Shown here piece after piece: positions 47,421-57,789 of a stretch of 64,000 nucleotides of DNA. Under the pieces are notes generated by a model, which was given only the letters and a program-made list of their open reading frames with translations, was not told the DNA's origin and did no database searches. Source of the stretch: Petrolisthes cinctipes. Lineage: Eukaryota > Arthropoda > Malacostraca > Decapoda > Porcellanidae. Location: contig JAWQEG010000627.1 in assembly GCA_033782935.1 (NCBI GenBank), positions 24,875 through 88,874 on the forward strand, read 5' to 3'. Within the stretch, counting starts at the first letter, position 1. The number at the start of each line of letters is the position of its first letter. Both the position numbers and the translations under genes were made by a program.

Positions 47421-47570
47421 GAGGAGATTCTCTTGTTGGCAAATTGTAAGGCTACTGATTCCTCTTAACTATAGCCTGAAAACAGACACTCTCAATAGGG
47501 GATCTGTTTCGTGGCATAGGTTGGAGGAATCAAAGACCTTCCAATTCACCAACAAGAGAATCTCCCCCTA
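47417..47570. mobile_element. Foldback element, subtype A
   Basis: TTAAGAGGAGATTCTCTTGT / ACAAGAGAATCTCCCCCTA; GGCTACTGATTCCTC arm; GGATCTGTTTCGTGGCATAG arm. Confidence 0.75.
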
Positions 47571-47721
47571 CAGTGTTGGCAAATTTTGGAGGTAAATTAT
47601 TCCGAAAGACAGACAACCAACCCTTGTTTAGTCAATGTGATCTGTTTCCTCACTACCAATATCCCAAGGAAGATTATAATATAGCAGATACGTACGATAT
47701 ATATATAGTTAATGGTATAAT
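47571..47721. mobile_element. Decayed foldback copy
   Basis: CAGTGTTGGCAAATTTTGGA and GATCTGTTTCCTCACTACCA recall the family arms, but the right half is lost in AT-rich sequence. Confidence 0.4.
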
Positions 47722-47872
47722 ACAGTGTTGGTAAATCTGGAGCAACTGATTCCTCCAAAACTATTCCAAGCAACAGGACACCATTATTTTTATTCATCTG
47801 GTCCTGTTTTCTGAGTTACTTTGGAGGAATCAAGGCGCTCTAATGTACCAAAAGTATACTCTCCCCTTAATT
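47722..47872. mobile_element. Foldback element, subtype C
   Basis: ACAGTGTTGGTAAATCTGGA, GCAACTGATTCCTCCAAAAC, then ACTTTGGAGGAATCAAGGCG and AAAGTATACTCTCCCCTTAA. Confidence 0.7.
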
Positions 47873-47930
47873 AATAATCTCTTGTAGCTTGGTGATTGAA
47901 TTCCACCTTGTACGTGTATCATACCCTGGT

Positions 47931-48084
47931 TAAGGCCCCTGTGATCGTGTATGAAAATTGGTGGCTTCTGATTCCTCCTGACCTTGCCACGAAACAAGCT
48001 CCTTCCATATAGGTGGTGTTTCGTGGCAATATTTGAAGTTCTCGTTTATATCCAATTTTCTGACTACATCACAGGGTCCCTTAA
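47931..48084. mobile_element. Foldback element, subtype B, reverse orientation
   Basis: CCCCTGTGATCGTGTATGAA at the left and TTTTCTGACTACATCACAGG at the right, with GCCACGAAAC and GTTTCGTGGC inside. Confidence 0.72.
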
Positions 48085-48258
48085 TATAAAAGAGGTTGCG
48101 TAAAGCCTGGATGACTTGCCAAATTATGATGATGATAGCTTTACTCACTCTAATGATCATAATAATAATAATAATGGTAAATGTCCACAGCCCATGTCAG
48201 TATATTGTATCCCAGTCACCATTTTATACGAAAGAGAAAGATGCATATGATATTATTT

Positions 48259-48500
48259 TTTCACATACCGGTACCGTATAAATATTTTCTACTCCATTAA
48301 CTTCTATTGATGACGACTGGGGTTCTCATCGTATATACACATTAATCGTCTGGCGTTGGTCCGGGTACTTTATAGATATAGACGTTGTTTCTCACATACC
48401 GTATAATAATTTTCTATATCCCATTAATTTAACTCCTATATATGACAACTGGGGTTCTTATTGTTTACATTTCTCGTCTGGCGTTTGTCTGGGTACGTTT
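48259..48500. repeat. Two-copy tandem duplication, about 125 bp
   Basis: TCACATACCG, ATATTTTCTA, GACTGGGGTTCTCATCG, and CGTCTGGCGTTGGTCCGGGT recur in order in the second copy (48393 on) with about 20% divergence. Confidence 0.7.
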
Positions 48501-48757
48501 TATTATGTCAGATGGTTTTGAGTTTCTCGATGCCAGGTGTGGTTGGTTGGTTGGTTCCCTCTGATAATGAAAAGTTGTCTGGTGTTAGGACAAAATATTC
48601 ATGCTTTTTTCCTTCTGTTTTGTTAAGGGTGAGATGTATGTTATGTATTATTAAAACTACCTATTATACTCCTGTTGTGTTGTGTATGGTTTTTATAATC
48701 GTGGTGTGCTTGTCAGAGTATAATAGTGATAGTGGAGTCCCCAATGTTTTGAATTTG

Positions 48758-48793
<36 letters not shown>

Positions 48794-48896
48794 GGTAAAT
48801 GTCCACTAGTATATATTAGGTATATTTAGTTATTCACTTTATTCAGACCAAACAGGATTCAATTGTCATAATATTTCAGAGGTCCAAATACCAATG

Positions 48897-48898
48897 TG

Positions 48899-48974
<76 letters not shown>
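48897..48974. repeat. (GT)n microsatellite
   Basis: One GC interruption. Confidence 0.96.
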
Positions 48975-49308
48975 CCTTTACACTACCACTTTTTACTTGT
49001 TAAAATAAAAAATAAATAAAAATAATATAAAAAGCTCCCCATTCATGTCTTTAATTAGTTTTTGCTTCCTTCCTCCACCCCTTCATCATCCTGCCTAAAA
49101 AAAAAACACAAAATGAAAAAATACAGACTAAAAATAATATGCAAATACTCTTAGTGGATGCTGAGGGATGGGGAAAAAGTTGTCTAAAGGTGGTAGAGGG
49201 AAAATGAATGTAAGAAGTATACAGAGGGAAAAAATAATTGTCCTTGTGGTTGCTATATTCATATGACCTGTGGTACTCTATCTATAATTTTTATCTCCCT
49301 ACTCAAAT

Positions 49309-49311
<3 letters not shown>

Positions 49312-49395
<84 letters not shown>
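49312..49395. repeat. (TC)n microsatellite
   Basis: Pure run. Confidence 0.96.
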
Positions 49396-49400
<5 letters not shown>

Positions 49401-49567
49401 CCCACCTTCATTTTAGCCACTGTCCACCTTCCTTTCCTATAGAGCATTATCACAAATCTTCCTCTTTCTCCCCTTCTTCCTCGTTACTCCTTCCCCATTC
49501 CTCCCCCATCTTTCTCTACAACTAACTTTCCCCGTCCCCCTTCACTGTATACACCAACACCTTCCTT

Positions 49568-49910
49568 GGGCCGTATTCCATGTCAGACACCGATGGACCA
49601 AATTGGTAGCCGATAACATCATCAGTCTTGTTGGCCCTCTGGATCATTTTTCGTAGCACGGTTGATATTCGGCCTTGATAAAAGTAACCAACCGCTAATT
49701 TTACAACCCCGATCTAATTCACTCGATCTACAGTAAATCAAACCACCCACCCACCCGATAGTATTGTATAGTGTGTTAGAAAACCTAATGAAAAGCCGTG
49801 ATATAAAAGTAATTGTGAATACTGCAAACACGATCACAGTGCACTCCATCTGGTAGTGTATAGTATATTGAGTGTTAAAAGGCTTACCCCAAACGATTAA
49901 GAATACGGCT
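49568..49910. mobile_element. Possible MITE with GGGCCGTATTC ends
   Basis: GGGCCGTATTC at the left, GAATACGGCT at the right. Only the outer 10 bp pair clearly. The ends resemble the GGGCCATATTC family. Confidence 0.4.
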
Positions 49911-49973
49911 GCATTATCTTAACTACATCACTTCCTAATATAGCTCGTCTTTCTCCCCCCCCCCTCCTTCACC

Positions 49974-50335
49974 AAACACCTCCATCCCTCGTCCTTTCAC
50001 CTCCATCCCTCGTCCTTTCACCTCCATCCCTCGTCCTTTCACCTCCATCCCTCGCCCTTTCACCTCCATCCCTCATCCTTTCACCTCCATCCCTCGTCCT
50101 TTCACCTCCATCCCTCGTCCTTTCACCTCCATCCCTCGCCCTTTCACCTCCATCCCTCGTCCTTTCACCTCCATCCCTCGTCCTTTCACCTCCATCCCTC
50201 GTCCTTTCACCTCCATCCCTCGCCCTTTCACCTCCATCCCTCGTCCTTTCACCTCTGTCTCTCCTCCACCCTTCACCTCCGTCTCTCCTCCACCCTTCAC
50301 CTCCGTCTCTCCTCATCCCTTCACCTCTGTCCGTT
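49974..50335. repeat. 21-bp minisatellite, about 16 copies
   Basis: Unit CCTTTCACCTCCATCCCTCG, near-identical copies; the last few units shift to CTCCGTCTCTCCTCCACC. The minus-strand ORF of GGERTRD repeats is a product of the array. Confidence 0.95.
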
Positions 50336-50420
50336 TCCTTCTTCATTTTACGCCCCCTTCTTTCTCCTTTTCCTTATTTACCCATTACTCTACATTACTC
50401 CTTCCCTTTCCTCCCTACCT

Positions 50421-50446
50421 TTTTTTTTTTTTTTTTTTTTTTTTTC
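50421..50446. repeat. Poly(T) tract
   Basis: Homopolymer run. Confidence 0.9.
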
Positions 50447-50933
50447 ATTTGATTTCGTTTTCATTCATTTTTATTTTATTTTATATATTCCTCATATTTT
50501 CTTTTTATCTTGATCATTCCACATCCTCCTTTCCTTCAACCCTACATTCCTCCCTCACTACCTTACTCCCTTCCATGTATACCTAATAATAATATACATC
50601 TCTCTCTCTCTCCTCCTCTTACCTCCTTCCCTTCGCCTACACACCATTAGCCCTCCCTCCTTCCCTCCCTCTCTTCCAGTAATAACTACCTACCTGTGCC
50701 AACTGGAGCACCAGACACACCTTCTTTCTTCTATACAGTCAGGGACAAAAGCTATACACTACAATATATATTTTAGCCTATATAATTATACATCTCACAC
50801 ACATCCTCTCTCTTTTTATCTAACATTTTGCTGTCTGAGGTCTGCGCTTGAGGTCTTTCGTTCAATTCAGAGAGAGTGTTTGTCTAATTGATGTCTGCAA
50901 TACGGGAATCAAAAACCATAGCAGACCCCCAAA

Positions 50934-50936
<3 letters not shown>

Positions 50937-50967
<31 letters not shown>
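50937..50967. repeat. (AAT)n microsatellite
   Basis: Pure triplet run. Confidence 0.9.
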
Positions 50968-51017
50968 TTTAATGAAAGATAAAAATTAAAAAAAAATTAA
51001 TGAAGTAAATCTTTCAA

Positions 51018-51065
51018 AGGGGCCCAGTGGTCTCAAGGTGTGCGAGATTCGAATCCTGACGGGGT
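51018..51065 (+). mobile_element. tRNA-like SINE head fragment
   Basis: GGGCCCAGTGGTCTCAAGG (A-box-like) and GAGATTCGAATCCTGACGG (B-box-like) are separated by only a few bases, so the anticodon arm is missing. Confidence 0.25.
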
Positions 51066-51520
51066 GACTTGGATGATTTATACTGCAGAGGTATTTATCA
51101 ACAGACGTCTTGGTAAATAATGTATACGGTATATGTATACAGTGTGAACAGACCAAAGGGAAAAGGCGGATATGAACAGATCGAGGTTACAGACGGTGAT
51201 AATATACAGTGTACAGTCGCGGCCATTGTTTGGTTGGTCTCTCTCCTCCTGATTTTTATTATTAGGTTATGTTCCTCAGCTGAATGGTATTTTTATTTAT
51301 GAAGTTGATTGGCGTAAAATGCATGTCAGTAATTAGTTATTTCACTCAGTGGTATGGAATGTCTAAATTTAACAGTCATCATTTGGGTCAGTCAGTCAAT
51401 CAGTTAGTCATTAGTTAGTCATTTAATCAATCATTTAGTCAGCACAAGTCTGGAGAATAAATACTACAGCAAACGTAGACAGTCAGACTTCAGGAATCAA
51501 GAGGAGGGTTGGTATGTCAG

Positions 51521-51683
51521 TTAAAAGGAGATTATTTTGTTGGTGAATTGGAAGGTGAATGATTCCTCCAAACTATGCCACGAAACAGAACACCTATGAG
51601 TACCACTGAGGGCGTCTGTTTTCTGGCATAATTAGGAGGAATCAGAAGCCATCCAGTTCACCAAAGAAATAATCAACCCTTAA
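51521..51683. mobile_element. Foldback element, subtype A
   Basis: TTAAAAGGAGATTATTTTGT / AAATAATCAACCCTTAA; GATTCCTCCAAACTATGCCA and TCTGTTTTCTGGCATAATTA arms. Confidence 0.74.
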
Positions 51684-51836
51684 GTGACCCTGTGATGTAG
51701 TCAGAAAATTGGAGGTAAATGAGTCCTTCAAATATTGCCACGAAACACCACCTATTGTGAAGGAGTGCATGTTTCGTGGCATAGTCAGGACGAATCAAAA
51801 GCCTCCAATTCCCAAACACGATTACAGGGTTCTTAA
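51680..51836. mobile_element. Foldback element, subtype B
   Basis: TTAAGTGACCCTGTGATGTA / CACGATTACAGGGTTCTTAA; shares TTAA with the preceding A copy. Confidence 0.74.
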
Positions 51837-51844
51837 GTGGGAAG

Positions 51845-51994
51845 TACAGTGTTGGTAAATCTGGAGCAACTGATTCCTCCAAACTCTTCCAAGCAACAGA
51901 ACACCATTAGTTTTGTTCACATGCTCCTGTTTCCTGGCATACTTTGGAGGAATCATGGCACTCCAAATGTAACACAAGTGAATTACCCCCTTAA
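51845..51994. mobile_element. Foldback element, subtype C
   Basis: TACAGTGTTGGTAAATCTGG, CAACTGATTCCTCCAAACTC, and CATACTTTGGAGGAATCATG; ends CCCCCTTAA. Confidence 0.72.
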
Positions 51995-52546
51995 GTGAGT
52001 CAGAGATGCAGGAGGAGAACGTGGGGTTGTAGACGTTTGGCTTGTCGGTGAGTGAGTGAGTGAGTGCCTGAGTGGTCATTGTGTAGTAATATGGGTGATT
52101 GGGTATTGTGTGACACCATTATATAGGCTATACGTGTCCTCCACTGCCTTCACCCCCGCCACACTATTCCCTCATCATCATTATTATTATTATACTGTAT
52201 TTTATCATAATCATCCTCTTCATATTTTATCATCATCTTCGTCCTCATCATCATCATCATATTTTATCATCATCCTCTTCATCATTTTTCCTCTTCATCG
52301 TCATCATATTTTACCATCTTCATTATTGTCATCATATTTTATCGTCATCATTATCCTCCTCTTTATCACTCTCATGATATTTTATCCTCTCCGGCTCTCC
52401 ATTTTTTCCGAGAATCACCAGACGATCCTTGTTGTTGTAGGGAAAGCACCCCTAATGCGGGAAGGTTAATATTTATCTCCATTAACCCATAAACTACAGC
52501 ATACGACTTTGATGACGAACTTAGACTAACACCAGACAATCTAAAT

Positions 52547-52561
52547 GATAATAATAATAAT

Positions 52562-52622
<61 letters not shown>

Positions 52623-52624
52623 TA
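52547..52624. repeat. (AAT)n(AAC)n(AAT)n compound microsatellite
   Basis: AATAAT changes to AACAAC and back. The leucine-run ORF is a repeat artefact. Confidence 0.95.
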
Positions 52625-53418
52625 TATATCAATTTTCTTTAACTTTGAAGTAGTGTTGGTGAGGGCAGTGCTTTCTTTACGTTTTCTCTTCCCTCCCTTT
52701 CCACACCCGTAGCTTATTCAATACTTGTGGCTATTTTAGGCCTGATATTTCGTTCCTAGAAGCCATACATACTCTTGAAGGTTGGTGTGGGAAGGACACG
52801 GTTACGGAGGCAGGAGGTGGAAGAGTAGGTGGTGGTGGTGGTGGTGGTGAGGTGTGAGGTCAGGAGAGGTCAGGGTCAGAGAGAGAGATTAGGGCAGATT
52901 AGAGTCAGGGTAATTTATATTTGTCAACACAGTCTAATATGGTGCATAATTTCTTTGTTTGTGTGACTTTGAAGAATGGAAACACGTGATTAATCGTACA
53001 GAAAATTATCAATCAGTCTTATGAAGTTGAGGTCATCTTCTTTCATATTATATTTATCATGGGTAGTCAGAGATAACATAGTGGGCGAGAACAGTACTAT
53101 ACAGGTAAGGTACATACAACATGCACGAAAAACACATTAAAAAACATACAACAGCATAGCGCACCATCAAGGGAAGTAACACCTATTAATACGTGCCAGG
53201 CTTAAAGGGGTGTATTATGCAAATGTATAGAGAACTCAGGAGGAACTAGCCTTGGAAATGGTTAATGGCGTCGTTTACTTTATGTACGTATACACCTGTG
53301 GAGAAGTGAGCTGTAAATAGACTAACTAATTATATAAATCTTTCTCCTTTTGTTGGGTGTTTGTTTACCTTTCAGTGACCACGAGTTATAGATGTGGGTT
53401 GTTGAATGTGAAAAGTTA

Positions 53419-53421
<3 letters not shown>
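52625..53421. other. Non-coding stretch
   Basis: A short GGT repeat lies near 52830. No coding feature seen. Confidence 0.45.

Positions 53422-53491
<70 letters not shown>
53422..53491. repeat. (GT)n microsatellite
   Basis: Pure run. Confidence 0.96.
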
Positions 53492-53494
<3 letters not shown>

Positions 53495-53664
53495 GTATAC
53501 TATAAGGGTAGTGGGTAACCTCGATATACACACACCTGGACTCAGCCAAGCACCTCATATAACAGTCAGTACCCGAAGGTCATAGGGACACTAACACCGA
53601 CGTACTAATGATTCACCTTACTACCTCTTCCTTACGTGGAATAATTAGCCATTTATTATTACAC

Positions 53665-53900
53665 TTGGACAGACTTCAGAAATAAATATGGGTTTTATAT
53701 ATACCCTTTTACAGACTTCAGAACTAAATACGGGTTTTATAAATACACTTCTACATCATTTAGAAAAAAAAATAGGGATTTATAAATACACTTGTACGTA
53801 CAGTCTTCAGAAAATATTAGAGATTTAAAATACACTTCTACAGCCTTCAGAAAAAAAAGGGATATATTTAATACTTTTTTACAGCCTTCAGTATAAAGTA
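53665..53900. repeat. Minisatellite, unit about 40 bp, five to six copies
   Basis: ACAGACTTCAGAAATAAATA then GGGTTTTATAAATACACTT-type units, decaying to the right. Confidence 0.8.
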
Positions 53901-53999
53901 TCGTTTTATATTCCGTCGTTACTGTATGAACCAGTAGATGAAAAGCAGTGATATCATCCACCACAGTGAACCCGTACAGACACAGGCAGAGCAGAACAA

Positions 54000-54225
54000 C
54001 ACTGAGCATACTGTCTCTAAATACATCGGTCCTTGAATAACTATACTTTATATTAACACTGAGCATGCTGCCTCTAAATACATCGGCTCCTTGAATATCT
54101 ATACTTTATATTAAGACTGAGTATACTACCTCAAAATACATCGGCTCCTTGAATATCTATACTTTATATTAAGACTGAGCATATACTACCTGTAAATACA
54201 TCAACCCCATGAATAATGATACTCT
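54000..54225. repeat. 57-58-bp tandem repeat, four copies
   Basis: CACTGAGCATACTGTCTCTA, AATACATCGGTCCTTGAATA, ACTATACTTTATATTAA; copies start near 54000, 54057, 54115 and 54173. Confidence 0.88.
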
Positions 54226-54954
54226 TTTTGGAGACTTGTTATCTTTCTGTATGTGACGACACTTGTGGGAAAGACAATACAGTCATAGTATATTCCAATG
54301 TCATATAGATAATCACATTAGCCAGTCATCTTTGTTAATATTATCTTATCATAGCCCAAGGACATTGTCTTCTTCTTTATTCTCTTGCAACCTTTGATAT
54401 GTTCATTACGTTATTTATGTCTGCACTGTTGTTTGTTTTCTGGTCATCTTTTTGTCTTCCTCATTTTTTTGTAATCTATTTTTTTGCTGTCTGTGCTCTA
54501 CACCTGTCATCCATTTAATCTGTTTACTTTTTGTGTTGATTTGTTGTAGTCTATCTGATCATAAAAAAAAATTTGTGATACTTTTTATAGTCGTCTACAT
54601 ATTCTTCCCTTTCTTATCAAATAGTTGCAGTAAGTTAATTAGTCTCGAAAGGAACAGAGGAGGTAGGAAAGATTTTTATTTTTATTATTTATTTATTTTT
54701 TGTCTGTGCTTAATGAGACTGTGATAAGAGCATCGTATATAGTTTTGTTTATCATCTACCCTTGTGTTCGTTTGGGTCAGTTGTTGCGTGGCAGCTGGCT
54801 TCACTAATGAGCACTTATCATGTATGTATCGGCCAATTAAAGCCTTGAGCACGTGTTCGGTCGCCAGCAAGTACTTCTCTCATTTACTTATGACAAGTAT
54901 ACTAAATATTTCTGTCCCGGAAGCAGAGTTATTGTTGTGATGGGACGCTATTCT

Positions 54955-55096
54955 TTAAGGGGGAGACACAGTGTTGGTAAAATCGGGAGCAACTGATTCC
55001 TCCTAACTATTCCAAGCAACAGAACACCATCATTTTTATTAATTTGCTGGATCAAAACGCTCTAATGTATACCAAAAGTATACTATTCCATTGGGG
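54955..55096. mobile_element. Foldback element, subtype C
   Basis: TTAAGGGGGAGACACAGTGT, GCAACTGATTCCTCCTAACT, and AAAACGCTCTAATGTATACC. The GGAGGAATC arm is deleted. Confidence 0.62.
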
Positions 55097-55119
55097 AGGT
55101 GATATCTTGTGGCCAAACT

Positions 55120-55315
55120 GAAGTCTATGTACACTCGTGATACATAATTTCTGACCAGAGTGTGAGGAGCAGAAAGCTTCGAATCGCCTGGTATATCTCA
55201 TTTCCACTCCCAATACACATATAGAGGCTGAGTTCGAATGCAGCTTGTGTGTGTGTGGTGCCTGCCGTTCGTCTCTGGTCAGGGACTACGTATCACGAGT
55301 GTACCGTAGTCCTTC
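55120..55315. mobile_element. Unrelated foldback element, 196 bp
   Basis: Left arm GTACACTCGTGATACATAAT then TTCTGACCAGAG; right arm CTCTGGTCAGGGACTACGTA then TCACGAGTGTAC. The arms pair over about 40 bp. Confidence 0.65.
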
Positions 55316-55361
55316 AAGCAATACGATAAAACATCTCCAACTATAGTAAACCAAGGTAGTC

Positions 55362-55430
55362 AGTTTCATGGCTTAGGTTGGGGGAATCAATATCTCTCCA
55401 TTTCAGGCCCAAACAAGTTATCCCCTTTAA
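55362..55430. mobile_element. Partial foldback copy
   Basis: TTTCATGGCTTAGGTTGGGG then GAATCAATATCTCTCC and a CCCCTTTAA end. Confidence 0.4.
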
Positions 55431-55496
55431 TTAGATTGGCAGAGCTTATCGTGCGTAAATGCAGCTTCCTTTACATGGCTGATTAAGAGGCCTGTA

Positions 55497-55620
55497 ATCT
55501 TGTCGGCAAATTGGAAGCCACATTTTCCTCCGAGCATTTTCGAGAAACACATTACCACAGTGTAACCTACATGTACAATGTTTTGTGACCTAGTTTGGAG
55601 GAATTATTTGACTGTAATTT
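55497..55620. mobile_element. Diverged foldback copy, subtype A-like
   Basis: CTTGTCGGCAAATTGGAAGC left arm; TAGTTTGGAGGAATTATTTG right arm. Confidence 0.5.
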
Positions 55621-55865
55621 AATCACATTTTAACGCTAGAATATTTTACCACGGTTGTCTCAAAATAATTGTAAATGGTTCAGTTATCCGAATCCTGAGT
55701 GAAGGACGAGTCTTAGAGTGTCATTAACCCAGCAGCCGTGTTGGGAAGATCCTATTTGAATTAGTTATTCTCGCGTGGGTAATTGCATTTAGCTAATGAA
55801 CTTAGTATTCAGAGTTGGAGGAGCACGTTAGGATGGGCACCATCACAAAGACCAGCATTGGTTTA

Positions 55866-56035
55866 GGAAGTCATTTGTTGTCGGTGAGTTGGAAGAGTGC
55901 CACTGATTCCTCCAAACTGCTACAAAACACGTCCGTCCCACACTTGTATACTGAGATACCTGCCTGTTTCCTGGTATATTTTAGAGGAATCAGTAGCCTC
56001 TGTATTCGCTAGCACAACAGAGTAGGCTAACCCCC
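55866..56035. mobile_element. Foldback element, subtype A, diverged
   Basis: CACTGATTCCTCCAAACTGC and TTTTAGAGGAATCAGTAGCC arms; ends CCCCCTAA. Confidence 0.62.
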
Positions 56036-56139
56036 TAAATGGCGGGCTCGTGCTTCTTGTATTTATAATCTCGTGTGTGGTAAGTTATATGAAGTTTATA
56101 GTCGTAGATAATTCAAGATAAATGTGGTCATCAATAATT

Positions 56140-56282
56140 GTCAGCGATGTTGAAGGCTACTGACTCCATCAAACTATGCTATAAAACACTACACTGAGAT
56201 ATTAATATTTTTTACCGGCATTGGGTGGAAGAATCTATAGTCCTTCATCTTGACCACAGACTGGCTAACTAGTGGGCCTTTT
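56140..56282. mobile_element. Strongly diverged foldback copy
   Basis: GAAGGCTACTGACTCCATCA left arm and TGGAAGAATCTATAGTCCTT right arm. Confidence 0.45.
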
Positions 56283-56370
56283 GGACGTGTATAAGACTGA
56301 TGATATATAGTATTTTTTTGTTTGCAGTGGATTCACGATTTTTAACTTTTTCAATTGGGATATCCTAGTG

Positions 56371-56522
56371 CTGTGTTGGGTAAATCTGGAGCATCTGATG
56401 TCTCCAAACTATTTCAAACAACAGGTCACCATTATTTTAGTTCAACTGGTCCCGTTACTTGACATACTTTTGAGGAATCTAGGTGCTCCAATGTATGTAC
56501 CAAAAGTGTATTTCCCCCTAAA
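56371..56522. mobile_element. Foldback element, subtype C
   Basis: CTGTGTTGGGTAAATCTGGA, ATTTCAAACAACAGGTCACC, ATACTTTTGAGGAATCTAGG; ends TTTCCCCCTAA. Confidence 0.65.
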
Positions 56523-57363
56523 CCCATGAAAGTCCGTCTATAACTCACCCTAACCCAAGTACATACAGTCCACAACATCTTAACATCTTAACTCAAGACT
56601 AAATTATATACCTGGATGAGAAGTTATGGTGTAAAATCTTGTAGTAAATTTTTTGAGGTTAACAATCTGGAGCTCACAAATCTAGATATATAAAAACTTG
56701 ATGAAAAGTAATGCTGAAAAAAAAAAAAAAAATGTAAGTGTAATGATATGATGTAGTGGACGACAGCAGCCCTTACCTTAGGTCTCAGTTACTATATTAC
56801 CAAGATGGACATTAAAGGTGAAAGATATTGTGGTGCAGTTTAGTGGACAGGTGTGAGGCAAGGGTTGATGATCCAGGTGTTTTGGGGACTGTCAGCACCT
56901 CAGTAATTATAGTGATGGATTTCAAGACTATTAATTACCGGTAAGTATTGTCTTGTACAGGATATCAGCACTTGTGTATTTATTTATGCTTTGTGTCTGG
57001 AAGTGTGTGGAGGAATATATTTTACTGTTGATTTTGCCCTTTGGTGAGTTACAAAATCGCCTGGCGTTAGTCCTGGCATATTATCTAAACCTTAAGATGT
57101 TGATGGGTTGATTGACATGCATTTTAATATCTGTAATTATTTTCTGCAGGTAAGACGTGTGGCACAAGGTGTAACAACTCTAACAGATCTTACAAATCAC
57201 GTGAGTAACATGCCCTGTCCATTGTAGTATAATAGTGGTTAGCTTTGTCTAGGTCGGAGGAGGAATTATACATAGTTTAGCACGATGGTGATGAAAATAT
57301 AGTAAAATATCCTCAAGACATCTCAGTAGTATCCCATAAAATAGTGTATGTGTATGAGTGTAA

Positions 57364-57366
<3 letters not shown>

Positions 57367-57422
<56 letters not shown>
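57367..57422. repeat. (GA)n microsatellite
   Basis: Pure run. Confidence 0.96.
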
Positions 57423-57424
<2 letters not shown>

Positions 57425-57744
57425 AAGCAAGCAAAGTTAAGGATGAAGACTTATGAAACGTGAGGGAATCCATCTGCGTGTGTCATGAAGCATTGCGTGA
57501 GAACAAATAGGAGTCTCACCTTTGTACCCCCAGGCCGGCCACTAATAGTAACATATTAGAAGGGTCGGTAACATCTGTCTGGGGTATAGGTTGGTGGTCA
57601 TAAAGTGTCAGTAAACTCACTTAATGACAAGCCGCTGTTCCTACTAAATTCAACGTTATTATCTCTTTAAAAACCTAGTCAGTGGTTTTGTTTGGTCGGG
57701 GAACTGGAGTACCTACTGTGGTTATTGTTGTTTCCTCAGCCGGC

Positions 57745-57746
<2 letters not shown>

Positions 57747-57788
<42 letters not shown>
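57747..57788. repeat. (CA)n followed by poly(A)
   Basis: Simple repeat. Confidence 0.9.

Positions 57789-57789
<1 letters not shown>

Noticed and set aside
57140..57200. Possible small exon around ctgcagGTAAGACGTG...CACgtgagt
   Set aside because: The CAG|GTAAGA can be read as a donor as easily as an acceptor, none of the frames matches a known family, and it does not continue the exon at 34275 in phase.
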